Assembly: GCF_000368825.1 (NCBI RefSeq)
Contig: NZ_KB849717.1
Coordinates: forward strand, 664,782-728,781
Length of the DNA: 64,000 nucleotides
Source: Acinetobacter ursingii DSM 16037 = CIP 107286
GTDB lineage: Bacteria; Pseudomonadota; Gammaproteobacteria; Pseudomonadales; Moraxellaceae
Direction: 5' to 3'
The position numbers and the translations under genes are program-made. Below the pieces are notes generated by a model. That model did not search any database and was not told the origin of the DNA. It worked only from the letters and a program-made list of their open reading frames with translations. How positions within the stretch are numbered: position 1 is the stretch's first letter; each line of letters starts with the position of its first letter. Below, piece after piece: positions 54,801-64,000 of the stretch.

Positions 54801-56300
54801 ATGAAATTTAGACGTCAGGTTTATACAACAAAACCAACCTTCTTGACGCAGACTTTATTCAAGATCATGGCGGTTGGATTAGGTTTTACAGGCTTGTGCG
54901 CTCAAGTACAAGCCCAAAGTTATAGCTATGTACAAGCTGAACAGCAAGTGCTTGAAAACTCGTACACCTCTCAGGCCAATCAAGCCCTGCAAAGTTCTGC
55001 AAAATTGGATGCCGAAGCTGTAAAAGGTTTGGGGCTACCACGGATTGATTTGAATGTTCGCGCCTATAAATTTCACAGCGAAGTAGATGTGCCATTAAAT
55101 TCATTTAAACAGGGCATTGAAAATGCGCTGAATGAGAAACTCGATAACCAGTTGAATGAATGGGAAAATGTGATTCCTCCTAATATCATTGGTGATATTG
55201 AAAATGGGGTCAGTGGTGTTATTCATGATGGCGTCAACATGGTTCCTAATTACGCCAATTTAACCTTACAAGATGAACAAATCAGATCATCTATCTCAAT
55301 GGTCATGCCGCTTTATACAGGCGGTTTACTCAAATCAACCAAACAAATTGCAGCGATCCAATCACAACGTTCTGAACTTAATACCGAGCAACAACAAGAC
55401 GTACAACGCTTTGAAATGATTCAGGCTTACTTCAATGTGCAATTACAACAGCAATTGCTGAAATCTAGTCAATTTAATTTTAACGCTATGCAACGCCATT
55501 TGGATAATGCTCTCAAACTTGAAAAACAGGGATTTTTAAGTAAAGGACAGCGCATGCAGTTTGAAGTGGCGAGGAACAATGCGCAGCGTTTATTGCAAAA
55601 TGCACAGGCAAATTTACAAAGTAGTCAGTTTCAACTCAATAATCTGCTCAGAACCAATCAAGTGAATCAACTTACTACACCGTTATTTGTTAACAAGGCC
55701 CAAACTCAGTCATTAGACAATTTGATGGCCACCTATCCAGAACAGTCCAGTCTGGTGCGCAAAATGCAAATGGATACTCAAATTGCCAATGAAAATGTTC
55801 GAGCCCAGCAAGCTGCCAAAAAACCAAATTTATTTGCTTTTGGTGAATATAGCCTCGATGATAAAGAAAACTGGATCGTAGGAATTGCAGCTCGCTATAA
55901 CTTATTTTCAGGCATTGATAAAAGTAAAAGTATCCATTCTGCCGAACTTAAACGCTATGCCACAGAATTACTTACGGCACGTACCAAACAAGAAATTGAA
56001 AATGTGCTGAATAAATCTTATAGCGAACTTCATTCAGCACAACAGACCCATAGCTTACTTTTACAAAACCAAAAAGCGGCACAGGAAAATTTACGCATTC
56101 AAGAGCTGTCCTTTAAAGAAGATATGGGTACTGCAACACAAGTGATTGATGCTCAAAATGCCTTAAATGCTTTAGATAGCGAAATGGCGCTCAATGCCTA
56201 TAAATATATTTTATCATTGGCGACTTTATTACAAAGTCACGGATCGATTTCAAACTTTAAAGCCTATGTAAACCAACCAAATACCGATTTCATTCGTTAA
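54801..56300 (+). CDS. TolC-family outer-membrane channel
   Basis: A 499-residue TolC-type protein starting at ATG 54801 (MKFRRQVYTT). The signal peptide ends near QVQAQS. The mature part has the two-fold repeated helical and beta elements of OEP proteins (LNVRAYKFHS at the N-terminal repeat, IVGIAARYNLFSGIDKSKS at the second). It would form the outer-membrane duct for the HlyD and ABC-2 components next to it. It is the first gene of a four-gene operon, ten bases before the HlyD gene. Confidence 0.85.
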   Translation: MKFRRQVYTTKPTFLTQTLFKIMAVGLGFTGLCAQVQAQSYSYVQAEQQVLENSYTSQANQALQSSAKLDAEAVKGLGLPRIDLNVRAYKFHSEVDVPLNSFKQGIENALNEKLDNQLNEWENVIPPNIIGDIENGVSGVIHDGVNMVPNYANLTLQDEQIRSSISMVMPLYTGGLLKSTKQIAAIQSQRSELNTEQQQDVQRFEMIQAYFNVQLQQQLLKSSQFNFNAMQRHLDNALKLEKQGFLSKGQRMQFEVARNNAQRLLQNAQANLQSSQFQLNNLLRTNQVNQLTTPLFVNKAQTQSLDNLMATYPEQSSLVRKMQMDTQIANENVRAQQAAKKPNLFAFGEYSLDDKENWIVGIAARYNLFSGIDKSKSIHSAELKRYATELLTARTKQEIENVLNKSYSELHSAQQTHSLLLQNQKAAQENLRIQELSFKEDMGTATQVIDAQNALNALDSEMALNAYKYILSLATLLQSHGSISNFKAYVNQPNTDFIR

Positions 56301-56310
56301 AGGAGAGGAC

Positions 56311-57435
56311 ATGATGAATCAAGATCAACCACCATCTGACGCTCAACATCCAGATTCCTCTTCTAATCCAGAGAATACAGAAGCAAAACCTGATCAGATC
56401 GAGCAAAATCAAACGGAACAACAGCAAAGTAAGCCTGAAAAACCTAAAAACAAAGGACTCTTGAAAGTCATCGTTGCAATTGTGGTGTTATTACTACTGG
56501 GACTGATTGCTTATGGATTATGGAAAGCCTACCAACCCAAACAAGTACAAGTGCAGGGTCGAGTAGAAGCCGAAACCTTACATATCAGTACCAAAGTGCC
56601 TAGTAGGATCGAACAAGTTTATGTCTCTGAAGGGCAAAAAGTAAAAAAAGGACAGGAACTGGTGTTGTTAACTAGCCCTGAAATTCAGGCAAAGAAACAG
56701 CAGGCTCTGGCTGCTTTACAATCTGCACAAGCGCTGCAATCCACGGCTGAACGTGGTTCACAGCAGGAAAACATTGAGACGTTGTATGCCAATTGGAAAA
56801 GTGTACAGGCACAGGCAGAACTGGCCACTAAAACTTATCAACGTGGGGCCGTGCTCTATCAAGAAGGTGTAATTTCACGGCAACGTCGTGATGAAATGTA
56901 TGCCGCCCAACAATCTGCCAAAGCACTCAGCGAAGCAACTTATCAACAATATGCCCGAGCCAAACGCGGCAGCACCCCTGAACAAAAATCAATGGCGGAT
57001 GCGCAGGTTGAAATTGCTCAGGCTGCATTAGCGGAAGCTAACGCACTAGAAGGCGAAACCAAACTGTATTCCCCTGTCAATGGAACCATTTCTAAAACTT
57101 ACGGCAAACCATCCGAGCTGGTCGCGACCGCTGTACCCGTGGTTAGTATTTTGGAAGATGATGAACTTTGGGTGAGTTTAAATGTGCGTGAAGATCAATA
57201 TCGCTCGGTTTATAAAGCCAAAACTCTAGAAGGTTATATTCCTGCACTCAATCAAAAAGTCGAGTTTAAAATTAAAAATATTGATGCGGAAGGTGAATTC
57301 GCCACGATTAAAACCACGCGCCAAACAGGTGGGTATGACATTCGTAGTTTTAAACTACATTTAGTCCCAGAACATGCCATATCAGATTTGAAGGTAGGAA
57401 TGAGTGTGGTCTTTAAAGTGACTGAGGCAAAATAA
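56311..57435 (+). CDS. HlyD/EmrA-type membrane-fusion adaptor
   Basis: A 374-residue adaptor. A long Gln/Pro/Lys-rich cytoplasmic tail (about 1-48) precedes one membrane helix (VIVAIVVLLLLGLIAYGLW, about 51-69). Then come the lipoyl half-motif (VYVSEGQKVKKGQELVLL), a coiled-coil hairpin (about 118-225), the second half (ETKLYSPVNGTIS) and a beta-barrel domain. The layout resembles YbhG/YhiI adaptors that serve ABC-2-type exporters. An AAGGAGAGG site precedes the ATG. Confidence 0.87.
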   Translation: MMNQDQPPSDAQHPDSSSNPENTEAKPDQIEQNQTEQQQSKPEKPKNKGLLKVIVAIVVLLLLGLIAYGLWKAYQPKQVQVQGRVEAETLHISTKVPSRIEQVYVSEGQKVKKGQELVLLTSPEIQAKKQQALAALQSAQALQSTAERGSQQENIETLYANWKSVQAQAELATKTYQRGAVLYQEGVISRQRRDEMYAAQQSAKALSEATYQQYARAKRGSTPEQKSMADAQVEIAQAALAEANALEGETKLYSPVNGTISKTYGKPSELVATAVPVVSILEDDELWVSLNVREDQYRSVYKAKTLEGYIPALNQKVEFKIKNIDAEGEFATIKTTRQTGGYDIRSFKLHLVPEHAISDLKVGMSVVFKVTEAK

Positions 57436-57437
57436 AC

Positions 57438-58571
57438 ATGCTTGCCAGTATGTTACGAGAGCTACGCTATCTCCTCCACAATAAGTGGGATCTGGCCATG
57501 GTGGTGATTGCCCCACTATTTATCATTTTGTTATTTGGTAGCATGTTTTATACGGGCAAACCAGATCATTTGCCAATTGCCGTCATTGATCAGGATCAGA
57601 GTGAACTTAGTCGTAACATTGGTCGTGATTTATCCCTCAATCATACCCTCGATGTAAAATACCAAACTCAAAACCAGACTGAAGTTGAGAATTTACTCAA
57701 CCAAACCAAAATCTGGGGTTATGTCCATATCCCTGCGGGCGCAGAACAACGTTTGGTCAATGCGCAGGATGCCCAAATTAGTATAGTGTTTAATCAGTCA
57801 TTTTTTAGTGTGGGAAATACGGTTTCATCGGCCATGCTTTTGTCTGTTTTGAATGGCATGGCAGATTTTGCTGGAGAAAGTTATCTGGGAAATGTGCTGC
57901 CTTACCTCAGTATGCCAACACCCAACGTTAAAATTTCAACTTTATATAATCCAAATTTAAGTTATGAATTTTACTTAGAACCTTTTGTTATTCCTGCTAT
58001 TTTACATTTATTACTATGTTGCTGTGTGGCATTTGCGATTGGACAGGAATTAAAAAGAGAAACTGTACCTGACTGGGCAAACCAAGATGATTATATCCAA
58101 GCACTTTTTGCAAAAATATTGGTCTATGTGGTGATTTATACTTTCTGGACTTGGGCGTGGATGTTTTGGTTAATCGAGATTAGAGGTTGGTTTGTTGCAG
58201 GAAGCTTAGTGATGATACTGGCAGGACAAATTTTACTGTATTTTGCCTATGCCTTTATTAGTTCAACGGTAGTGCTTGCCAGTAAAAATTTAGGACGAAC
58301 TTTTGGGTTTATTGCAGTTTATGGAGGCTCATCGTTAAGCTTTGCGGGTGTCACATTACCATTAAATAATGCTCCCATTTTTACTCAGTTTTGGTCAATG
58401 ATCATTCCTTATACCCCTTATGCACGTTTACAAACAGAGCAATGGGTCGTAGGGAGTGATATCTTAATTTCAGTCTGGCCTTTTCTTATTTTACTGGGCT
58501 ATTGTCTATTTTATTTTGCGCTGAGTGTGTTACTCATGAAAAAGTTAGTGAAGGAGCAAAGCAATGCATAA
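57438..58571 (+). CDS. ABC-2-type permease subunit 1 (YbhS/YhhJ-like)
   Basis: A 377-residue ABC-2 membrane protein. The first helix (about 16-35) is followed by a periplasmic domain starting LPIAVIDQDQSELSRNIGRD and about 140 residues long. Five C-terminal helices follow (about 180-370), with a VPLNNAPIF-type loop. It starts two bases after the HlyD stop. Such proteins need an ATP-binding partner, usually in the same operon; none is present here. Confidence 0.85.
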   Translation: MLASMLRELRYLLHNKWDLAMVVIAPLFIILLFGSMFYTGKPDHLPIAVIDQDQSELSRNIGRDLSLNHTLDVKYQTQNQTEVENLLNQTKIWGYVHIPAGAEQRLVNAQDAQISIVFNQSFFSVGNTVSSAMLLSVLNGMADFAGESYLGNVLPYLSMPTPNVKISTLYNPNLSYEFYLEPFVIPAILHLLLCCCVAFAIGQELKRETVPDWANQDDYIQALFAKILVYVVIYTFWTWAWMFWLIEIRGWFVAGSLVMILAGQILLYFAYAFISSTVVLASKNLGRTFGFIAVYGGSSLSFAGVTLPLNNAPIFTQFWSMIIPYTPYARLQTEQWVVGSDILISVWPFLILLGYCLFYFALSVLLMKKLVKEQSNA

Positions 58572-59676
58572 TTTCTTTCACTACTATCTTGAAACATTTA
58601 AAAATATTTTTAAAAACTCATCTATTTTGACCACCGTCATTTTATCTGTTTTCTTTTATAGTATCTTTTATCCAACGGCTTATAAGGCAGAACACGCTGA
58701 ATCCCTTCCTATCGTCATTGTAGATGAAGAACAGAGCGTCGTTACTTCAACGATCATTACTCAAGTTGCCAATAGTCCTGATGTGAAGATTAAAGCAGTT
58801 ACTGGTAATTTTCTTGAAGCCGAACAAATGGTGCGTAACCAAAAAGCGGATGGCATCTTGTATTTACCCAACAATCTGTCTAATAGTATTCAACGCGGCG
58901 AAGTTGGAGGGATCGGACTTTATATCAGTACTGCCTACTTTTTAAAAACCAAAGATATTGGATTAGGCTTAGCCACTGCGATTGAAAATGCAATTCGTGA
59001 ACAAGCCGAACGCTTTGGAAAAATTTCACATTTCAAACCCGAACTTTCAATCCACCAAATCCCTTTATTTAATACCTTATCAGGTTATGGAAGTTATATT
59101 TTTCCTGCGGTCGCACCTGTGATTATTCATCAAACCATTGTTTTAGGTTTGGGCATGTTGATTGGCGGTTTTCGAGAAAAAAACTGGCGTCCGAAAGCAA
59201 GTGAATTTTGGGGAATTTTTGCCTGCTTTTTTACCATTGGCTGCTTAGGTTGTTTTTATTTATTTGGCTTCATTTTTTGGGTTAATGACTATCCACGTGG
59301 CGGAAACTTCTGGGGAATGCTGTTGGCTGTACCCATTTTCGTCAGTTGTGTCACTGGATTAGGTCTACTTTTTGGTTCGCTCTTGGATATGTCTGAACGA
59401 GCTGGACTTTTTCTGGTTTCGACCTCTATTCCCTTATTTTTATTAACAGGCATTGCCTGGCCTATTCAAGCAATGCCGTTATGGATACAGGGTTTTACTT
59501 GGCTATTACCTTCGACCCATGCTGTGCAATTATTTATACAACTCAATCAGATGGGTACCCAAACTTATTTTGTATTACCTAAACTGATCTTTTTGAGCTG
59601 TGCCGCAGGGATTTTCTTATTCATTGCTTATTATCGTTTAGTGATGCATCCAAAAGTGTTATCAAATAAGCCGTAA
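58564..59676 (+). CDS. ABC-2-type permease subunit 2 (YbhR-like)
   Basis: A 370-residue ABC-2 permease with the same topology as its neighbour: an early helix (about 22-38), a periplasmic segment (LPIVIVDEEQSVV onward), then five or six C-terminal helices (about 180-360). The start overlaps the previous stop by eight bases (ATGCATAA), indicating tight coupling. The pair would form a heterodimer. No ATPase gene follows, as the next gene is tpgA on the other strand. Confidence 0.85.
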   Translation: MHNFFHYYLETFKNIFKNSSILTTVILSVFFYSIFYPTAYKAEHAESLPIVIVDEEQSVVTSTIITQVANSPDVKIKAVTGNFLEAEQMVRNQKADGILYLPNNLSNSIQRGEVGGIGLYISTAYFLKTKDIGLGLATAIENAIREQAERFGKISHFKPELSIHQIPLFNTLSGYGSYIFPAVAPVIIHQTIVLGLGMLIGGFREKNWRPKASEFWGIFACFFTIGCLGCFYLFGFIFWVNDYPRGGNFWGMLLAVPIFVSCVTGLGLLFGSLLDMSERAGLFLVSTSIPLFLLTGIAWPIQAMPLWIQGFTWLLPSTHAVQLFIQLNQMGTQTYFVLPKLIFLSCAAGIFLFIAYYRLVMHPKVLSNKP

Positions 59677-59678
59677 AA

Positions 59679-59699
59679 AAGTACGCCTCAAGCGTACTT
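59679..59699. terminator. Bidirectional terminator between the ABC-2 operon and tpgA
   Basis: AAGTACGC-CTCAA-GCGTACTT is followed by a T-rich stretch on the plus strand and preceded by AAAAAA, which reads as a T-run on the minus strand. It separates converging transcripts. Confidence 0.75.
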
Positions 59700-59718
59700 C
59701 TTTATCAATTTGCTTGAC

Positions 59719-60513
59719 TTACCAATTTACATTGACACGGCGATTGGGTTCTAGACATTCAACCAGTTGAGACTTATCTGAGTTTGTCCCACATTGTTGA
59801 TAGGCAGTGGTCTGATTTTTCGCTTCTATCTTTATACGATTTGAATCAATGCCATATTGCGTCAACAATGTTGCTACCGTTTGTGCGCGTTTTGCAGAAA
59901 GTTTTTGGTTATATGCATAAGACCCTAATCGATCAGTATAACCCGCAACAATCACAGGACGATGATCTTGTGAATGATTAATCTGTTCTGCAATTTCTTT
60001 GACCGAATCTACTCCAGTTGTAATTCCTGCAACATCTGAGCGATCAAAAGCGAATAGGATATCTTTTGATCGAACGGGTGCTGGAGCAACAGGTACTGGA
60101 GTTGGGGTTAAAGTTGGTGCTGGATTGCTAGGATGTATTAAAGCTTCACAATCCTGACCTTTCCAAGATAATCGCTCAGCCTTATTGTTCTTGTCAAAAT
60201 CAATACGAAGCTGGCAACGTTTATAATCATTACTGTTCGGTACACGAATATCCAACACATAATTCCAGACTTTTGCACCAAAAATTCCTTCATTAAATTG
60301 TGGATTACCTAATAGGTGCCTGATCTGGTCTTTATTCAATCCAGTATCTAAACGAACTACATCAGCCACTTCATAACGTAATACCTGTTTAAGATAGCTT
60401 TTACTGATGTCAGGGAAAGTAATTTGTTCTGTCGTTGCCGTCGGTTCAGCTGCTGTTGCAGACATCATAAAGCCCAACATTGCAGCGAACATAAAAGTTT
60501 TTTTGATTTGCAT
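59719..60513 (-). CDS. tpgA: TpgA-like OmpA-family partner of the trimeric autotransporter
   Basis: A 264-residue periplasmic protein, starting [19 protein letters not shown] at ATG complementing 60511-60513 with a Sec signal peptide. The first domain (about 45-115) resembles a BamE/SmpA-type fold ([15 protein letters not shown]). A Pro-rich linker follows (about 128-146), then an OmpA-C peptidoglycan-binding domain ([11 protein letters not shown] onward and [20 protein letters not shown]). TpgA, known from Acinetobacter Tol5, binds the trimeric autotransporter and peptidoglycan. It lies immediately downstream of the adhesin gene. Confidence 0.88.
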   Translation of the reverse strand: MQIKKTFMFAAMLGFMMSATAAEPTATTEQITFPDISKSYLKQVLRYEVADVVRLDTGLNKDQIRHLLGNPQFNEGIFGAKVWNYVLDIRVPNSNDYKRCQLRIDFDKNNKAERLSWKGQDCEALIHPSNPAPTLTPTPVPVAPAPVRSKDILFAFDRSDVAGITTGVDSVKEIAEQINHSQDHRPVIVAGYTDRLGSYAYNQKLSAKRAQTVATLLTQYGIDSNRIKIEAKNQTTAYQQCGTNSDKSQLVECLEPNRRVNVNW

Positions 60514-60583
60514 AGCTTTTGTTCTCTTTAATATTTTTGTGAAAGGAGATGGCCCATCCATCTCCTGTTGAGCATTCATGAAA

Positions 60584-63500
60584 TTAATCAATCACACCAC
60601 TGATACCCACACGGACACTTGGATCTCCCTGCGACGCTGCTGCAACACCGCCTGTAATTGACCAGCGACCATTATCCGCAGTTTTACGCAAGGTTGCACC
60701 GACTGCATTTTCTCCACCATGATAAGCAGCGCCTACAGCATAGGTAAATTTACCCGCAACAAAAGGCGCTCCTTCCAGTGCCATCGCAGAAGCAATACCT
60801 GCATTGGCTTTTTTCTCAACATCATCAATACGGCCATTTACGTTATAGAACACTTGTTCCAAACGATCTCCAAGATTGGTAATTCGATTTCCAAGATTGA
60901 TATCTGCCTGATTTAATGCACCCAAAGCATCTCCGACATTGTTATAACTTCCGTTATTCACATTGTAGGTAGGGCCAGTAAATTGACCATTTTCATACTT
61001 GGCACCACCACCCAGCGAGTTCACGATATATTGATTCGAGGTATTTAATTGCGAACCATTGACAGCATCTTTGGATGTGCTGGAAATTTCACCCGGTGCC
61101 ACATTTGTGATTTTATGATTGCCTGCATTAATACCATTTTGGTCAATATTTACATCGCCGACTTTCACATTATTTGCAGTCACTGTATTTGAGGTGACCG
61201 AGTTAAATTTCACATCATCTGCGGTCGCAACGGTGTATTCTTTACCGCCATTACTATTGGTACTTTCTTTAACCGTAATATTTTGACCTGCTTCAACAGT
61301 GCTATGTTGACCTGCTTTTTGATTGATTGATCCAATCGCATCATTAATGTTGGTTGCACCCGTGCCTCCAATATTGGTAATGGTATTGCCATCGCCTCCC
61401 TGAAATGCACCATCACCGATAATGTCATGAATCTGGCTACCATTGACTGCATCTTTACTGCCTTGAGCAATGCTGCCTTCTGCAACACCAGTGACTTTAT
61501 TACCAGCTGCATCGATACCATTTTTGGTTACACTTGGCCCGCCATTGATGGTTAAACCATTGTTATTCACCGTTGTATCACCAGCCGTAACACTATCAAC
61601 TTGAATATCTTTCGCCAAGTCAACCGTAATGTTATTGCCTGTGTTATTGACTTTGATATTGCCGTCTTTATTAGCAAAATCCACAGTATCCGTTGGTTTT
61701 ACCTGACTTGCATTTTGACCATTGGTGGAAACTGTCCAACCTTTATTGGCATTTTGGGCGGTGTCATTGATCGATTTGATCGCATCATTGATGTTATTTT
61801 GTCCAGTATCCCCAATATTATTATTGGTATATGTCCCAGTATTAGGATCATAAGTGGTATTGCCACCAATAATATTTTGAACACCACTACCCAGATCGTG
61901 AAGCTGACTGCCATTTACCACATCTTTTGAATTTGCTGCGACGGTTCCCGCTTCTACACCCGTAATTTTATTGGTGGTTTTATCAATGACCACATTGCCG
62001 ACCGTTACTTTATCAAAATTCACTTCTGGTGTGGTGGTAATAGTCACCTTGTCGCCATTTTGAATAAGCTCCACGTTATCACCAGAAATCATGGTAAATC
62101 TTTGATTCGGCTTAATCGTTTGAAGTGATGAATTTACAGTTTGCCCCTTACCTGATGTAGCTGTAGTAAACACCCATCCTTCTTCTGCAATCGCTTTTAC
62201 ATCATTTAACTGATTCACATTGACTGCATCTGTTCCATTTTTACCTGGGGCCACATTGCTAATAATTTGGTTACCCGCATTAATTCCACCTAAAGAGATC
62301 GATGGAGTATTAGACAAAGGTAAACCTGTAATAGGGTCAACAAATCTTAGGCCGCCCTTATCAATAACTGTTCCACCTGCATTCACACTATCTAGCAGCA
62401 AATCTTTACTCAGACTAAAGTCAATGGTCGTGGTTCCATTACTATTAATCGCTGCAACCTTAAGATTCTTTTCGTCATTCGCCAGACCTATATCAACAGT
62501 ATCTTCTGGTTTAACTTGAGTAGATGCTAAAGTTGAATCCGATTTAACATTCCAGCCTTTATTGGCATTTTGAGCAACATCACTGACCGATTTAAGCTGC
62601 TCTTCTGTAGCCGCTTGCTTTTGGTTATAGGTTGCATTCGGATCCCATGCGGTATTGGTTAATCCACTAACACGACCTGTAGCTCCATTTAGTGTCACCG
62701 GAGATGCTCCACCCACTACGACCTGTGTTGCCCCTATCAATGTCTGATTAGTTCCATTACTAACGCTAATTGAACCTGCTCCGATTGTACTGCTATTAGT
62801 GCCATCAGTTACAGTCGTACCATCTACCGTACTGCTATTTGATTTTGCACCATCTTTTAGTTCAATCTTGCCGTCAGTCACTTTAGTGTTACCAACCGTT
62901 AAACTACCCGCTTTGCTCAAATCTATATTTTTGGAAAGCTCAACGGCAACCTGACCATTCACGACTTTGGTGGTGATATTGCTATCGGCACCTACAATAT
63001 CAATGGTTTCACCTAACTTCTTATTAACTGTATTACTATCCGCTGCTTTAAGGCCAAAACCTGAATCAGTTAAACCTGTCTGGATCGTCTTTAATTGTTC
63101 TTCTGTCGCTGCACGACCTACGGTTGCAAAGTCCGAACTTGTCGTGGTTTTGTTGGTTAGGCCTGTAACATTACCAGAGGTCACATTGGTCGAACCCACT
63201 GTCAATCCATTGTCAGTCAAGGTATTAGAGCCCACTTTGACTTCATTATTTTTTATGCTAGAAGATCCAACTGTTAAACTTCCGGCTGAAGTCAAATTCA
63301 CATCAGGATTTAGATTTACGGTCAGATTATTCGCTGTAGCAGCTAATTTAATGTTACCGTCTGTGTTATTAAAATCCAAGGTTTCATCTGGTGCAATCTT
63401 CTGCGCAGCTGATGCGACTCCGCCTTTGTTTGTTGAAGTGAATTTCCAGCCTTTATTGGCATTTTGAGCAACGTCACTAACCGATTTAAGCTGCTCTTCT

Positions 63501-64000
63501 GTGGCCGCTTGCTTCTGGTTATAGGTTGCATTCGGATCCCATGTGGTATTGGTTAAGCCACTAACACGACCTGTGGCTCCATTAATAATAATTGGGTTTG
63601 ATCCAGCCCCAACCGTAATTTGAGATGCACCTACGGTGGTCGTATTTGTGCCATCAGACACCACGGTACCATCTACCGTACTGCTATTTGATTTTGCACC
63701 ATCTTTTAGTTCAACCTTGCCGTCAGTCACTTTAGTGTTACCAACCGTTAAACTACCCGCTTTGCTCAAATCTATATTTTTGGAAAGCTCAACGGCAACC
63801 TGACCATTCACGACTTTGGTGGTGATATTGCTATCGGCGCCTACAATATCAATGGTTTCGCCTAACTTTTTATTAACCGTATTACTATCCGCCGCCTTAA
63901 GACCAAAACCTGAATCAGTTAAACCTGTCTGGATCGTCTTTAATTGTTCTTCTGTCGCTGCACGACCTACGGTTGCAAAGTCCGAACTTGTCGTGGTTTT
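60584..64000 (-). CDS. ata: Trimeric autotransporter adhesin, Ata-like (5' part beyond window)
   Basis: More than 1130 codons are open on the minus strand to the window edge, so the signal peptide and head are outside. The translation is Asn/Thr/Gly/Val-rich, with repeated YadA-like neck and stalk elements ([33 protein letters not shown]). It ends in a YadA membrane anchor: a coiled coil ([17 protein letters not shown]) and the barrel region ([20 protein letters not shown]). Homologues bind extracellular matrix and act in biofilm and adhesion. Two almost identical in-frame repeats lie at about 62550-63151 and 63444-64000. It precedes tpgA with a gap of 70 bases. Confidence 0.9.
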   Translation of the reverse strand, partial: KTTTSSDFATVGRAATEEQLKTIQTGLTDSGFGLKAADSNTVNKKLGETIDIVGADSNITTKVVNGQVAVELSKNIDLSKAGSLTVGNTKVTDGKVELKDGAKSNSSTVDGTVVSDGTNTTTVGASQITVGAGSNPIIINGATGRVSGLTNTTWDPNATYNQKQAATEEQLKSVSDVAQNANKGWKFTSTNKGGVASAAQKIAPDETLDFNNTDGNIKLAATANNLTVNLNPDVNLTSAGSLTVGSSSIKNNEVKVGSNTLTDNGLTVGSTNVTSGNVTGLTNKTTTSSDFATVGRAATEEQLKTIQTGLTDSGFGLKAADSNTVNKKLGETIDIVGADSNITTKVVNGQVAVELSKNIDLSKAGSLTVGNTKVTDGKIELKDGAKSNSSTVDGTTVTDGTNSSTIGAGSISVSNGTNQTLIGATQVVVGGASPVTLNGATGRVSGLTNTAWDPNATYNQKQAATEEQLKSVSDVAQNANKGWNVKSDSTLASTQVKPEDTVDIGLANDEKNLKVAAINSNGTTTIDFSLSKDLLLDSVNAGGTVIDKGGLRFVDPITGLPLSNTPSISLGGINAGNQIISNVAPGKNGTDAVNVNQLNDVKAIAEEGWVFTTATSGKGQTVNSSLQTIKPNQRFTMISGDNVELIQNGDKVTITTTPEVNFDKVTVGNVVIDKTTNKITGVEAGTVAANSKDVVNGSQLHDLGSGVQNIIGGNTTYDPNTGTYTNNNIGDTGQNNINDAIKSINDTAQNANKGWTVSTNGQNASQVKPTDTVDFANKDGNIKVNNTGNNITVDLAKDIQVDSVTAGDTTVNNNGLTINGGPSVTKNGIDAAGNKVTGVAEGSIAQGSKDAVNGSQIHDIIGDGAFQGGDGNTITNIGGTGATNINDAIGSINQKAGQHSTVEAGQNITVKESTNSNGGKEYTVATADDVKFNSVTSNTVTANNVKVGDVNIDQNGINAGNHKITNVAPGEISSTSKDAVNGSQLNTSNQYIVNSLGGGAKYENGQFTGPTYNVNNGSYNNVGDALGALNQADINLGNRITNLGDRLEQVFYNVNGRIDDVEKKANAGIASAMALEGAPFVAGKFTYAVGAAYHGGENAVGATLRKTADNGRWSITGGVAAASQGDPSVRVGISGVID
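62550..64000. repeat. Two near-identical stalk repeats in the adhesin gene
   Basis: The segments 62817-63151 and 63666-64000 (offset 849 bases, exactly 283 codons) differ at only eight of 335 positions, and seven of the eight differences are silent. Upstream, 62550 and 63444 begin matching parts with an offset of 894, and a 45-base (15-codon) in-frame insertion in the lower-coordinate copy explains the difference. Further copies probably continue past the window edge. Confidence 0.88.

Noticed and set aside
61601..63467. Plus-strand frames opposite the adhesin gene, up to 166 codons
   Set aside because: They mirror the repetitive Thr/Asn/Val codons of the adhesin, have no start signals and appear only because the repeat lacks stops on the opposite strand.
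59679..64000. CRISPR-like array from the repeats near the end
   Set aside because: The repeats are hundreds of bases long, in frame and protein-coding in a YadA-type stalk, not short direct repeats with spacers.

Overview
The window is chromosomal DNA of an Acinetobacter species. It is AT-rich, roughly 40% GC by eye. Several gene sets and orders are characteristic of that genus: a PAP2 phosphatase gene followed by adeIJK, a PmrAB two-component pair, a LolD plus single LolC/E-type permease, and an Ata-like trimeric autotransporter paired with its OmpA-like partner TpgA. The protein sequences look like Acinetobacter but not exactly A. baumannii, for example because pmrC is missing upstream of pmrA. 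This identification rests on recalled protein families, not on a search.

Layout. 1-6.4 kb: a truncated CPA1 Na+/H+ antiporter, a small membrane protein, a quinone-reductase-like flavodoxin divergent from an HxlR regulator and a VOC protein, then trmL, cysG and serS. 6.5-11.4 kb: an RsiV-like lipoprotein, lolA, a pirin, the rplU-rpmA ribosomal pair and ispB. 11.4-20.2 kb: a membrane protein of the misnamed 'site-specific recombinase' family, then PAP2-adeI-adeJ-adeK, with overlapping reading frames through the efflux operon. 20.3-26.6 kb: two tandem YbjQ (UPF0145) proteins, an SDR, an unknown protein, valS and a lipoprotein. 26.7-31.5 kb: a decayed AEC transporter, amt behind a sigma-54/NtrC-like promoter, a kinase-like protein and pmrBA. 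31.5-32.2 kb is gene-free. 32.2-45.6 kb is mostly metabolism, transport and envelope: an MFS carrier, an acyltransferase, a patatin lipoprotein, an NfeD/SPFH pair, ispA, a degenerate GGDEF protein, prpF, aroP, a hydrolase with sppA, and an LpxL-type acyltransferase. 45.5-54.5 kb: comEC, lolD-lolF, a PilZ protein, a DMT exporter, a YaiI protein, an unknown protein, a 49-aa membrane peptide and serC. 54.8-59.7 kb: an operon of TolC-like, HlyD-like and two ABC-2 permease genes with no ATPase gene. 59.7-64 kb: tpgA and most of the C-terminal part of an ata-like adhesin that runs off the window.

Functional themes. Much of the window concerns the cell envelope. LolA (7.4 kb) and LolDF (48-50 kb) are separate parts of one lipoprotein-sorting route. 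IspA and IspB supply C15 and long-chain prenyl diphosphates. AdeIJK and the TolC/HlyD/ABC-2 set export compounds. PmrAB would sense envelope stress, and TpgA/Ata anchor an adhesin fibre. A 16-bp motif recurs in three intergenic elements (35.1, 39.0 and 42.2 kb) and looks like a small dispersed hairpin family. I did not find a CRISPR array, prophage, insertion sequence, rRNA or tRNA gene. No clearly new multi-gene system is evident. The least ordinary regions are the ATPase-less ABC-2 export operon, the pmrC-less pmrAB locus with an orphan PmrA-box-like repeat, the predicted sigma-54 amt promoter, and the duplicated adhesin repeats.
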